Positions 42,801 through 51,337 of a stretch of 52,685 nucleotides of DNA are shown here, one piece after another (within the stretch, counting starts at the first letter, position 1; each line of letters opens with the position of its first letter). A program made the translations under genes and the position numbers. A model generated the notes under the pieces. It was not told the origin of the DNA and made no database searches. It saw only the letters and a program-made list of their open reading frames with translations. The stretch is from Planctomycetota bacterium (GTDB lineage: Bacteria > Planctomycetota > Planctomycetia > Gemmatales > Gemmataceae), in contig JAKOSN010000074.1 of the NCBI GenBank assembly GCA_029777335.1, forward strand, positions 1 to 52,685. The letters run 5' to 3'.

Positions 42801-43533
42801 CACGTTCCGATTCCGCCAATCCGGAGAGATTGGGGGCGGCGCTCAGGTGCTGCATGATGAGTTGCCGCACACTCGTTCCCGAAAAGGGACGCTGCCCGGT
42901 CAACAATTCCTGATAGACGATCGCCAGGCTGTACTGATCGCTGAAGCGGCTGACCCAGCCGTCGAACGTTTCGGGAGCAGCGTAGACGGGGGTGATGCCC
43001 CCCGTGACCGACGCCTGCATCCCTTCGAGATCCTTGACCAGACCGAAGTCGGCGACCTTGACGTGCTGAAAGACAAGAAAGAGATTCTGCGGCTTGATGT
43101 CGAGATGCTGCAGCTGATAGTGAATGTTCATCAAATCGAGGGCCTCGGCGGCTTCCTCGATGTAACCGAGCAACTCCTGGCGGGGAATCCCCTGCATTCC
43201 CTGGGCCCGACATTCCTTGTAGCGATCCCAGAGATTGCGGTCGGCCAACTCCATCACAATGAGGAGTTGCCCCTCGATGATGTCGAATCGCTCCAGCGAA
43301 AGGATGTACGGATGGCGAACCGTCTTAACCCGGCTCAGTGCCTTGAGTTCCTGTTCGGCGCGCTGTCCCTCGTCCCCTCCTGCCAGTTCCAGATTGCCAT
43401 AAACGAACTTGATTGCCTTGTGTAATCCGCCGGGGGCCTCACACTTCCACACCTCGCCAAAACCGCCCCCGCCAAGCCGTTCAATGAGCTTGTAGCCTGG
43501 GATCGGCTCAGCATAAGACTCGACACGAAACAT
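39874..43533 (-). CDS. Serine/threonine kinase fused to a tubulin-like domain
   Basis: The 1219-residue protein has two clear halves. Residues about 14-275 are a protein kinase, with LGGGGFGEVWK, Lys42 in AIKF, HLDIKPQN at 143-150 (Leu replaces Arg of HRD), DFG at 162-164 and APE at 186-188. Residues about 280-370 are a Ser/Pro-rich linker. From 374 on, LVIGLGGMGAQLLQQL is followed by YILTGLAGGTGSG with the tubulin/FtsZ GTP-binding signature GGTGSG at 538-543. A long helical C-terminal region without known motifs follows. The second half matches the bacterial Tubulin_2-type family. The kinase may regulate assembly of the tubulin-like domain; this is inferred from the fusion only. No transmembrane segment is visible. 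Confidence 0.88.
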   Translation of the reverse strand: MFRVESYAEPIPGYKLIERLGGGGFGEVWKCEAPGGLHKAIKFVYGNLELAGGDEGQRAEQELKALSRVKTVRHPYILSLERFDIIEGQLLIVMELADRNLWDRYKECRAQGMQGIPRQELLGYIEEAAEALDLMNIHYQLQHLDIKPQNLFLVFQHVKVADFGLVKDLEGMQASVTGGITPVYAAPETFDGWVSRFSDQYSLAIVYQELLTGQRPFSGTSVRQLIMQHLSAAPNLSGLAESERAVIGRALSKTPEERFPTCRDLVQALRNCHQREEIAPSGGEMSLPPGTEPVYRTPVRNAPSSPELHLEETPSSQPGTLVGGGGKSSHPLSDSFQGTTRSIRGRQEGAAQEAESSPPGSAPIEVTSSGALMPTLVIGLGGMGAQLLQQLRQSLCRQFGSLTAIPHLRMLLLDTDAEATKAAASSALGTAALAPAEVLLAGLNRPSYYLKPQAGRLSCDSWLNQRLLYRIPREPITTGVRALGRLAFVDNYRGITRRILTELQAIVDPQALQTAARNTGLGIRTNRPRVYILTGLAGGTGSGMYLDLTYVVRDLLRGLGYSHPDVTGLLLVPAMERTSRHGAARDGARVLALGNTCAALTELYTYTDPEVVFTARYVEREPVLNDPDPPFNRCVIVPHPDSSDAKGFQEVLGMTGQYLHRDICSLLGRVSDLTRAGVSAPPWAERGRYFQTFGLHQLSFPRTEVVQGVARRLCHTLVMRWMSKDATALREIVQSWVQERWQELQLGAEHFIGRVQEHCQKVLGKAPETAFANALEGVTQRLHALLADPGRRPSSPPPELEVLDLRDALRRLEQLVGKPSEELSDSPRVLPKALHQAAEKLAAEWSQKLAEVAVRLIEEPTYRLAGAEEAIRQAVKLLEKILETHEPIVKRLQEQSGEIFTEICTTLSQVEQQGSWRRVQLTSKNVIDLLAAYAKTRYHSLVLGQVVGVYVSLRGHLSDTLREINFCRTRLKELRDILAAGDPRLAPPSEDQEPEPALHAEGLALHGWGRLLFPIGCENLEQAVQMTQAGLSEEQLLELDSQIQEMLKREYRALVHVCLTSAHITRKVASNMQDVAARFVDTLLASTDAAELFLQQYEQEGNLDGEIESLFEEAMPDFSVGRINSNRARSEISILAVPAGESGNALQEKARGVLTDSDLVTTTTTGDVVFYRELCNLPLVDMDHLGLLGQEAYRQLLAIEHFTPHSRGDLEFSPPPVQR

Positions 43534-43876
43534 GGTTCGTTCGGGGGTCAGGGGTCAAGGGCCCGCCGTGGCTGGGGGAGAGGAGCAGCTATGCTAGGGG
43601 GAAATCACGCCGCCAACCCCGACTCACAGAATCGGTCGGAGAACTCACCACCATCAGAGCAACCATAGCCTCCATACCGCCTCGGAGCAACTCAAACCTG
43701 TCCGGAGGACGCCTTACCTCCGACCGATTTCTCCTGGCACGACGGCGAACACCGGACAGACAGGGGTTCAGAAAGTACCGTTGTTTTCAACAGAATCGAT
43801 TCTTTGCACCACGACAGAGCTGCCGGTACAATCACACCGGTTTGTTCTCTTCGCTCCCCTCCCTGGAGAACCGCTC
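43534..43876. other. Divergent intergenic region with a long-range inverted repeat
   Basis: No gene is visible in these 343 bases between the leftward kinase-tubulin gene and the rightward membrane-fusion gene. It contains a perfect 12-base inverted repeat, AATCGGTCGGAG at 43630-43641 and its complement at 43718-43729, 76 bases apart. GGAG near 43865 is the ribosome site of the next gene. Promoters for both flanking genes must lie here but are not clear. Confidence 0.6.
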
Positions 43877-44989
43877 ATGGCACGCTCACTGCAACCACTC
43901 CTGGTGCTCCTCTTTCTGGTCGCCCCGCTCCGCAGTGCAGACCCGCCAGTCGTTCAGGTGGCCCACCCGGTCGAACGCGCTCTCGTCGATCGGATCCAAT
44001 TCGCAGGACAGATCGTTGCTCTGGAACAGGTCGAAATCCGAGCCCGAGTCACCGGGTATCTGTCCCGCATCACGTTTCAACCAGGAGCACGGGTCAAGAA
44101 GGGGGACCTGCTGTTTCAACTCGATGCCCGACCAGCTCAGGTTGCTCTTGACCGCGCGGAGGCTAAACTCGTTCTCGCCCAGGCCCGCTTCAAAAGCATT
44201 GAGAAACAATTCGCCATCGAAAAAGCACTCTTCGAGAAAAAGGTCCTCCCGGAGGAGCGTTTTTTGGCCTCTCAACTGGCCCATGAGGAGGCCAGGATAG
44301 GGATCTTCGTTGCGCAAGCCGAGGTCATGGCCGGCAAGGTGGAACTCGAATACTACCGCATCTCTGCCCCGATCGATGGCCGCATTGGGCAAGCGCGCCT
44401 CTCTCCCGGGAACCTGGTCACGGGGGCGACGGACGAGAGTCCCCGCCTCGCCACCCTCATCGCGGACGATCCGCTGGCCGTTCAGTTTGAGATCGACCAG
44501 CAAACCTATCTGCATCTTCTCACGCAATCTGGAGGCGAGGGAACGCTGAAAAACACTCCCGTCCAGGTCTGGGTTGGACCGCGCGGGAAAGACGCCAAAC
44601 CCCGCGAAGGTGTCATCGATTTTGTGGATAATCAGTTGAATCCCCAGACCCGGACGCTCGCCGTCCGAGCGAAACTCCCCAACAAGGATCACCTGCTCCT
44701 CCCTGGCATGGCCGCCACGCTCGAGATGGGGATCGGCAAGGAACGCAAGGGACTCCTCATTCCTCGATCGGCTGTGAAAAAAACCCTTTCTGGAACAGCG
44801 GTAGCGGTTTGGATCGTCAATGAGAGAGATGTCGTTGAATCCCGCTCGATCAAGGTGGGCAGGAATCACGACAACCTGTGTGAAGTCGAGTCAGGGCTCA
44901 AGGTGACAGACCGAGTCATCGTTGGGGGAGATACCGTGCGGGAGGGAGATCGGGTCCAGCGTAAACAAGAGAAGCCCTCTCGCCAGTGA
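43877..44989 (+). CDS. RND efflux membrane-fusion (periplasmic adaptor) protein
   Basis: The 370-residue protein has a signal peptide (cleavage near RSA-DP). Family features are the barrel-sandwich halves VEIRARVTGYLSRITFQPGARVKKGDLLFQLD and YRISAPIDGRIGQARLSPGNLV, a coiled-coil hairpin rich in Ala, Leu and Lys between them (about 110-160), and beta-barrel and membrane-proximal parts with LLLPGMAATLE and LLIPRSAVKK. It would bridge an inner-membrane pump and an outer-membrane channel. No pump or TolC gene is adjacent in the window. The start has GGAG 9 bases upstream; the longer frame adds only 32 unconvincing residues. Confidence 0.93.
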   Translation: MARSLQPLLVLLFLVAPLRSADPPVVQVAHPVERALVDRIQFAGQIVALEQVEIRARVTGYLSRITFQPGARVKKGDLLFQLDARPAQVALDRAEAKLVLAQARFKSIEKQFAIEKALFEKKVLPEERFLASQLAHEEARIGIFVAQAEVMAGKVELEYYRISAPIDGRIGQARLSPGNLVTGATDESPRLATLIADDPLAVQFEIDQQTYLHLLTQSGGEGTLKNTPVQVWVGPRGKDAKPREGVIDFVDNQLNPQTRTLAVRAKLPNKDHLLLPGMAATLEMGIGKERKGLLIPRSAVKKTLSGTAVAVWIVNERDVVESRSIKVGRNHDNLCEVESGLKVTDRVIVGGDTVREGDRVQRKQEKPSRQ

Positions 44990-45034
44990 GGGCTCCGACA
45001 ATCCAACGGAGGAAGGTAAAGCCGGCCAGAAGAC

Positions 45035-45068
45035 TCTCGGCGAAGCGAGGGGGGATCGCTCGCCGAGA
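45035..45068. terminator. Bidirectional terminator-like hairpin
   Basis: TCTCGGCG and CGCCGAGA pair 8 bp, and an inner AGCGA/TCGCT adds 5 bp across a one-base bulge. It lies between the convergent adaptor and CBS genes. Confidence 0.65.
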
Positions 45069-45094
45069 GATCTTCCGACCGGGCTCGGCAGTGG

Positions 45095-45595
45095 TCAATG
45101 TTCCTCTCGGTGCAAGTGTTTGATCACATCCAGCGCGGAGACAATGCCTACCAGCGAGCAGGCTTCATCGACCACGAAGAGGTGATGCACCTTCAGCGCC
45201 AACATCTGTTCGATCACGTCCGCGGCTGGGGTGTCCAGCAACACGGTGAAGACCACGGGCGTCATGATGTCGCGGACCAGGGTCGGATCCACGATCTCGA
45301 CCTCAAATCCCGCGCGCAGTTTGCGAGGTGGGGATTCCCACTCGGTGATATCCTCAAGGCCAGCGTGCCGCACCTGTTCCCGATCATGCACCAGGATATC
45401 GGTCCGACTGAGTACACCGACTGGGCGTCCCGCCTCGTCAATCACCGGTGCGATGCCGTAACCCCGGTCCGTCAACATTGCGACCGCCTCGCGCACCGTC
45501 GCGTCGGCGCGGATCGAGACGGGATTGGGCTTCATCAGGTCGGCAGCGCTGTTGGCCTGCAAGACCATCCGAGTGGGCCGTCTCAGTGTGTACAT
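45095..45595 (-). CDS. CBS-pair domain protein
   Basis: The 166-residue protein is a tandem CBS pair. CBS1 (about 17-75) has DLMKPNPVSIRADATVREAVAMLTDRGYGIAPVIDEAGRPVGVLSRTDIL. CBS2 (about 105-165) has DIMTPVVFTVLLDTPAADVIEQMLALKVHHLFVVDEACSLVGIVSALDVI. CBS pairs bind adenine nucleotides or related ligands and act as energy-sensing switches, usually on a partner enzyme or channel. No such partner is fused here. GGAGG lies 5 bases before the ATG. The target is unknown. Confidence 0.93.
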   Translation of the reverse strand: MYTLRRPTRMVLQANSAADLMKPNPVSIRADATVREAVAMLTDRGYGIAPVIDEAGRPVGVLSRTDILVHDREQVRHAGLEDITEWESPPRKLRAGFEVEIVDPTLVRDIMTPVVFTVLLDTPAADVIEQMLALKVHHLFVVDEACSLVGIVSALDVIKHLHREEH

Positions 45596-45851
45596 GGGGA
45601 ACCTCCTTTATCATCCGCCAGAAGCGGAAGTCTCAAGGCGACTGGTGTTTGCTCTCTACAGTGTTGCAAACGAGGTGCCGCCTTCGCCAGAAGAACCCTG
45701 ACAGAGGGAAACTCCTCTCCAGAAGGGGGAGAATCAGGCGAAATGAGGAAAAAAGGGCTCTCCCCGACCCGCAACCACGTGGTCGGCCTCCTCTGGGGTG
45801 TGCGGGATAGCGCACATCAAGGCGCCACCGCACAGGTGCCAGGGGGCCGAC

Positions 45852-46310
45852 TCAAGCAGAGCCGCTCTGCGCGCGGAGTTTGGTCTCGATCCGCGTCCAG
45901 GCGTCCTGGATCACCTTCTCTGCTGCCCCTCGAATCAACCCCTGGGGAACTGCCTTGAGCAATCCGCCAAGCGTCTTGATCTCGGCACGCCAGTGAACTC
46001 GACACCCGCGCGCGCTCGCTTCGAGCCGCACGGACGCCTCGACCTCGCTGGAACTCCCAATGCCCTTGCTGGTGAGCAAGACCCGAACAACCTCTGCGGG
46101 GATGGCTTCCACGAGTTGGAGTGCCACCTCCAGGGTACCGCGCACAAACGAAAAGCCAGGCCGCAGAACACAAACGGCTCGCTCCGGGCTGGTTTCGTTC
46201 ACCTTCTCGACATCGGGGATACACTGGACCAGAAAACGGGCATCGTGGAGGTGATGCCAGGTGTCCTCGGCCGACAGGGGGAAATCGCGTTCGCCCTCGA
46301 AGTGGATCAT
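45852..46310 (-). CDS. SRPBCC-family protein, CoxG-like
   Basis: The 152-residue protein has the helix-grip opening MIHFEGERDFPLSAEDTWHHLHDARFLVQCIPDVEKV, the typical pattern of carbon monoxide dehydrogenase subunit G (CoxG) relatives. The C-terminal helix GLLKAVPQGLIRGAAEKVIQDAW also fits. It should bind a hydrophobic ligand or a partner protein. No CO dehydrogenase genes are in the window, so a CoxG role is not implied. AGGAGA precedes the ATG at 46310. It is 63 bases downstream of the kinase-WD40 gene on the same strand. Confidence 0.88.
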   Translation of the reverse strand: MIHFEGERDFPLSAEDTWHHLHDARFLVQCIPDVEKVNETSPERAVCVLRPGFSFVRGTLEVALQLVEAIPAEVVRVLLTSKGIGSSSEVEASVRLEASARGCRVHWRAEIKTLGGLLKAVPQGLIRGAAEKVIQDAWTRIETKLRAQSGSA

Positions 46311-46373
46311 GGCATCTCCTTGGCGTAGAAGTGGCGACTTCCTGACCGTGGGCAAAACGAGGGGAAGTCACGG

Positions 46374-49300
46374 TTACTCCGGCGCCTGCGAGCCGCGGGC
46401 GGTCCGGCGTGAAAGTCGAATCGATCCGCCGGGACGGGTGCGGAAAAAACTCTCTGCCTGACGCCGTAACAACTTCAGTTCCAGTTGCTGCGGCCAGGAC
46501 AACGGCGGCGGCGGGGGCAACGGTTCGGGATGCGAGGGGCTGGGACGTCCCAGCCAGCGATGCGTCCGGCGCAACCAGTGGCGCGACGCCCGCAGATTCC
46601 CGGCGCGCTGATGCGCCAACGAGAGAATGAGCCAGTCCCAGGGCGAATCCTGTCGGCTCTTCCAGGCGTGGCGTTCCAGCAACTCGATCGCCTCGTGCGT
46701 TCGCTGAGCCCGATACAGAGCCGCCCCCAGAAGCGTTTGAGCGAACTGCTGCAAGGGATTCCCCGGGGTGGAGCAAACCCCATGCGTTCGTTCGGCCAGC
46801 TGGAGTACCTTGGTCCAGTCCACCCCTGGATTCTCTCCCAAAACACACGTCCAGGCGGCCCAGGCGCCCTGATAGACCTCGCCGGTTTTCAACGCCCGGC
46901 CGAGTAACTTCTGGCAGAGGGTTTGATAACTCGCCCCGTCGCGCAACTGCAGGCAAACCAGAGCGTGCTGGTGGCGCAACCAGGGGCGATCGTCGCCCAG
47001 GCTATCGGCGCCGGCGTAATCCAGCTGGGCGCGCTTCCACTGCCGCATCCGCGCTGCGAGAAAGGCTCGCATCGCCAGGGCGCCCCGTGATTCGGGATGG
47101 CGTCGCAACACGCGCGCGAAATCATTCAGTGCCCCCTTGTATTGTCGCAGCTGCGCCCGGGCGATGCCAAGGCGATACCAGATGCGCCACGGGCGTCGAT
47201 TCAAAAGGGCGGCGCGAGCCAGATCATGCGTGGCTCGCTTCCAGTGGCCCAGGTGGCTGTGCACCAGGCCCCGGCAATACCAGTAAACCCATTCCCCTTC
47301 CTGATGATGGATCGCCTGGCTGTAGTCCTCCAGGGCCTGCTCCCAGCGGCCCGCGCGACACCAGAGGCGCGCACGCCGGCCCCACAGAACGGCATCGGTG
47401 GGGTGCAATTGCAGCAACACATCGAGTTGCGCGACTGCTTCGCCCCACAAGCCGGCCGATTCGCAGAACTGACTGGCGCGTTCATGCCAGCGCTGAATCT
47501 CCTCGGGTTCGATCTGCACCGATTCCGGACACTGACGCTGCCATTCGTCCCAGTTTGCCACCATCAACCGTGGTTCCAGCGGCTGAGGATTCCCTTGTGA
47601 ATCGAGACGACGACCACTGAGCACCTGCGCCAGTCGAATCAGGTCGCCCACGGGACGCGGATCCGGCGCCAGATCCCATTCCTTGAGCATCTCGCCGCGT
47701 GGCGAGGTGGCACGCAGGCGCCCGTCGGGAGTGAACGCGACCACGCAGTCTTTTTCCGGTAACGCGAGGGGAGGGGTCACTTCCTCGCAGGAGGTGATGT
47801 CCCACACCCGCAGGGTGCCCTCGCGCGTGACGGTAGCCCTTAACTTGCCGTCAGGGCTCATCGCCACGCCCTGGCTGACCACCGTCATCTCGGCATTGGT
47901 CAGGGCGCGTTCGCGAATCACATTGCTCCCCGGCAAACAGGGGGCGCGATCCCACACCCGTAACGCGCCATCCACTCCACATTCGAGCTGAATGCGCCCC
48001 CCCGAGCCGTACTCTCCATCGCCGCTGAGCAGAGGGCCAGGAATGCGACTGGTGCGCAAGGCGCCGGTCGCTACCTCCCAGACGCGCACCGTGCCATCGG
48101 CCGCCCAGGTAATCAGGTGCCGATCATCCTGGGTGAAAGCCACCCGGCGCACCGCCATGTCATGCTTGAGCGGCAACGTGAGCGGTTCGCCTGTGCTGAC
48201 CTGCCAGATCCGAGCGGTTTGATCGTCGCTGGCAGTGACCATCGCGCCGCCTCGCTGTTGAAAGGCAGCATGGCGAACCCATCCCTGATGGCGCAACGGC
48301 GGACAGATCATTTCCCGGGTGCTGGTGTTCCAGACGCGCGCACACCCATCCCACCCGGTGGTCACCAGAGCCGTCCCCGCCGGATGCAAGGTAACCGACC
48401 AGAGCATTCCGCCATGATCCACGGGCGGAAGGTGCGGACGTCCGGTCTGGGGATCCCACAACCAGGCAGTTCCATCTGCGCTTGCGGTCACCAGGGTGGT
48501 GCCATCGTGGTTGAAGGAAGCATGCGTCACCCATTGGCGGTGGCGGAGCGGAGGAGAAACTGCATGGGCGGTGGCGACATCCCAGACGCGTGCCGTCCCA
48601 TCGTCGCTGGCACTGACCACGCGCGCCCCTTCCGGGCTAAAACAGACGCGATTGACGTTCCCCTCGTGTCCCTCCGCCGAGGTCCGGACCTCCCCAGTCT
48701 GAAGGAAGAGCAAGCGGATTCGACCATCCTCGTGACCCGTCACCACCTTTTGCCCGTCCGGACTGATCTCCGCGCGCGTGATGGGACTGGGCGGATACCA
48801 GAGATGAACCAACCGCGGACTTTCCCGCAACAACGAGGCAATGCGCACACGATGCAGCGTTTCCTGAGGCGAGGCCCCCACCTCTCGCTCCAGGCGAAGG
48901 GCTTCGGTGAACCAGAGCAGCGCCAGGCGTCGTTCTCCGCGATCCATGCAGCGGATCCCCTGGGCAACCGACGAACTGACGCGCCCTCGTCGCTCCTCTG
49001 CCGTTTCGGTTGGTTTTCCCGTCAGACGGAGCGGCAGACCGAGCTGGGCAAGTTGGAGTTCCTCGGCGAGATCCTCTGCGGTGGCATAGCGCTCGCGCGG
49101 ATCCTTCTGCAAGCACTTCAAACAGATGGCTTCCAGATCGGCGCTGATCTCGGGGCGCAGAGACCGAAGGGGACGCACCGACTGGGTGCGCACCTGTTCG
49201 AGGGTGTTCAGAACATTGTCGCCACGGAAGGGCGGCTGGGCGGTCAAGAGTTCATAGAGGATGGCCCCTAGGCTGTAGACATCCGTCGCGGGGCGCAGAT

Positions 49301-49982
49301 CTTTTTTGCCGTCGGCCTGCTCCGGAGACATGTAACTGGGCGTGCCCAGGATCGCCCCGCTGATCGTGCAATCCTGAAAGGCCGAGCGCTTGCCCAGTCC
49401 AAAGTCGGCAATCATGGGGTTGCCCTGGGCATCGAGCAAGATGTTCGCGGGCTTGAGGTCGCGGTGCAGAATGCCTTGCAAATGCACATGATGCATCGCC
49501 CGCGCCAGCACCTCGATCAAGTGAGCGGCCTCCTGTGGAGCAAACCAACCGCGCGTGCTCAGGTGGTCCGCTAAGCTCCCCCCTTCGGCAAAGCGGAGCA
49601 CCATGTACAGCCGGCCATCGAGTTCTCCGACCTCATGGATGCGGATAATATGCGGATGTTCCAGTCGAGCAAGAATCTGGGCCTCGTTACAGAAGCGCTC
49701 GAATTGCTCCGCGCCGGCCAGAATGCCATCGCGTAACATCTTGATGGCGACCAGCCGTTCCTCGTTGAGCTGCCAGGCCTTGTAGACCACCCCCATCCCC
49801 GCTCGCCCCAGTTCGCTTAGAATCTCGTACCCCGGCAGACTGGGGAGAAAGGCGCTCGGGGTGCGCAGGACGGTCCCCGGTTGTTGTTCATGAGAACTGG
49901 TCAGCGTGGCAGGGAAGTCATTCGGACCGGTGTTCGGAGGTACCGGCTGCGCTGACCCGTTTGTCCGAAGTTCCTCGCTCAT
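46374..49982 (-). CDS. Serine/threonine kinase with WD40 and TPR domains
   Basis: The 1202-residue protein contains a canonical kinase (about 52-320), with LGRAGMGVVYKA, Lys81, HRDLKPAN at 173-180, DFG at 193-195 and SPEQADG. After a linker come at least seven WD40 repeats (about 440-800), such as VNRVCFSPEGARVVSASDDGTARVWD. TPR-like helices follow to the end (AQLDVLLQLHPTDAVLWGRRARLW). No transmembrane helix is clear. This architecture is widespread in planctomycetes. I used the ATG at 49982, with AAGGA upstream; the frame continues to 50153 but the extra residues look unrelated. The WD40 half is the likely docking surface. Confidence 0.94.
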   Translation of the reverse strand: MSEELRTNGSAQPVPPNTGPNDFPATLTSSHEQQPGTVLRTPSAFLPSLPGYEILSELGRAGMGVVYKAWQLNEERLVAIKMLRDGILAGAEQFERFCNEAQILARLEHPHIIRIHEVGELDGRLYMVLRFAEGGSLADHLSTRGWFAPQEAAHLIEVLARAMHHVHLQGILHRDLKPANILLDAQGNPMIADFGLGKRSAFQDCTISGAILGTPSYMSPEQADGKKDLRPATDVYSLGAILYELLTAQPPFRGDNVLNTLEQVRTQSVRPLRSLRPEISADLEAICLKCLQKDPRERYATAEDLAEELQLAQLGLPLRLTGKPTETAEERRGRVSSSVAQGIRCMDRGERRLALLWFTEALRLEREVGASPQETLHRVRIASLLRESPRLVHLWYPPSPITRAEISPDGQKVVTGHEDGRIRLLFLQTGEVRTSAEGHEGNVNRVCFSPEGARVVSASDDGTARVWDVATAHAVSPPLRHRQWVTHASFNHDGTTLVTASADGTAWLWDPQTGRPHLPPVDHGGMLWSVTLHPAGTALVTTGWDGCARVWNTSTREMICPPLRHQGWVRHAAFQQRGGAMVTASDDQTARIWQVSTGEPLTLPLKHDMAVRRVAFTQDDRHLITWAADGTVRVWEVATGALRTSRIPGPLLSGDGEYGSGGRIQLECGVDGALRVWDRAPCLPGSNVIRERALTNAEMTVVSQGVAMSPDGKLRATVTREGTLRVWDITSCEEVTPPLALPEKDCVVAFTPDGRLRATSPRGEMLKEWDLAPDPRPVGDLIRLAQVLSGRRLDSQGNPQPLEPRLMVANWDEWQRQCPESVQIEPEEIQRWHERASQFCESAGLWGEAVAQLDVLLQLHPTDAVLWGRRARLWCRAGRWEQALEDYSQAIHHQEGEWVYWYCRGLVHSHLGHWKRATHDLARAALLNRRPWRIWYRLGIARAQLRQYKGALNDFARVLRRHPESRGALAMRAFLAARMRQWKRAQLDYAGADSLGDDRPWLRHQHALVCLQLRDGASYQTLCQKLLGRALKTGEVYQGAWAAWTCVLGENPGVDWTKVLQLAERTHGVCSTPGNPLQQFAQTLLGAALYRAQRTHEAIELLERHAWKSRQDSPWDWLILSLAHQRAGNLRASRHWLRRTHRWLGRPSPSHPEPLPPPPPLSWPQQLELKLLRRQAESFFRTRPGGSIRLSRRTARGSQAPE

Positions 49983-50438
49983 GAACTCAGGTCCTTGCTG
50001 GGCGGGCGATGTGCTGAGGAGTGGTGCGGCTGTCTGTTCGACAGCCGTTACACGAACATTCCGGATATCAAAAGTGGCACGACTCGTTGTAATGGTGCCC
50101 AGGGAGCCCCAGCGCAGGGAGTCGGAGCAGTCAGAACCTTCCCTGAAGGGCACCCCAGAAGAATCGCTCTCCTCTGTCTCCGGGAATTGCTCGATGGATC
50201 AAGTGTTGGCTACGGGATCGTTTCAGCAGCCGCGCTGGCCGTCGAAGGGGACCGCGGTTTTGCTCGATCATTCCCCTTCAGACGCCGGCTTCCCTGCCCG
50301 TTTCCGAACGAGTTCCTGTCAGACAAGAATTACGGATGCCGAAGACCTTACCAGTTTTACTTTCAAGGGATTATGCCATATGCCAACCCGGCGTTCAAGT
50401 AGCCACCTGGGTCGAGAGAAAAATCTCCCCTCGCAAAC
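49983..50438. other. Gene-free divergent-side region
   Basis: These 456 bases upstream of the kinase-WD40 gene and downstream of the phosphoesterase contain no convincing gene. The kinase frame could extend to 50153 if a downstream start was chosen wrongly. Otherwise I see no repeats, hairpins or recognised sites. Confidence 0.55.
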
Positions 50439-51119
50439 TCACTCTCTCAGATAAAGGAGCGACTCGGGGGTGATCTCGAAACGCCTCAGCGGCTGGACCG
50501 GATTGTAGGTCACATCCATCAGCGCAGCATTGACCAGAACGACGGCCCCTTGCTGGTAGATCCCTGCGCCCTCGTGGATGTGCCCAAAGACAACCAGGCG
50601 CAGATGGGGGAGTTCCCGGAGACGCTCCCGCAACGAGACAGATCCAACCTGCAAGATATCGCCAGAGCGGCTGCCAATGACCTGATCGCCAATCCCATGC
50701 GGAGGGCCGTGTACCAGCAGCACCTGCGTGGTATCCGGAATGCGCTTCCAGCACGTGCGCAGTTCGTGCTCCGAGGCGGTGAAGGGCCACCCCGGCAGTT
50801 CACTTGCCCACGGACTTCCCCAGAACTCGATCCCCTCCCAGATGAGTCCGCTGTCCTGCAGATAGTGGCCAGGCCAGGGAAGATCGCTCACCCGATGAGG
50901 TTCCAGGGCGAAGACAAAATCGTGATTTCCGGCGATGAACAGTTTGAGGCGCGCCGGCACCTCCGCGAGCCAGGGGATAAACTGGTAGCGCAGCCACTCC
51001 GACTGAAACTGCATGTCGTGGTTTTCGATCGGACAGATGTCGCCAGCAATCAACAAGACGTCGCAGGAGGGCACCTCGGGGAGATGACCGTGCAAGTCGC
51101 TCGTCAACACCAACCGCAT
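50439..51119 (-). CDS. Calcineurin-like metallophosphoesterase
   Basis: The 226-residue protein carries all blocks of the family in order: LTSDLHGHL (Asp and His), LLIAGDIC (metal-bridging Asp), GNHDFVF (Asn and His), HGPPHG and VFGHIHEG. It should use two metal ions to hydrolyse a phosphoester. Closest by pattern are the small class III metallophosphatases of unknown substrate related to the MPPED group. GGGAG sits before the ATG. It is divergent from the HEAT/TPR gene. Confidence 0.93.
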   Translation of the reverse strand: MRLVLTSDLHGHLPEVPSCDVLLIAGDICPIENHDMQFQSEWLRYQFIPWLAEVPARLKLFIAGNHDFVFALEPHRVSDLPWPGHYLQDSGLIWEGIEFWGSPWASELPGWPFTASEHELRTCWKRIPDTTQVLLVHGPPHGIGDQVIGSRSGDILQVGSVSLRERLRELPHLRLVVFGHIHEGAGIYQQGAVVLVNAALMDVTYNPVQPLRRFEITPESLLYLRE

Positions 51120-51337
51120 GAAACGCTCCCCTCGACCTCGGGAAGGGACGAACCGTCCCGCCTCACCTTTCTCAGTTTAGCAAAGCCGCAGAGCGCATAC
51201 TACGCTGGCTGCGGTTGCATGAGACGCTGCGCAGACGTAGACTGAAAAGAGAGAGGGCCTCGGGTTCAGAATGCAACGAGCCAGGAACGCTTTCGTTCAC
51301 TCCACCTGAACCGGCACCACTCCCGGGAGAGACGCAG

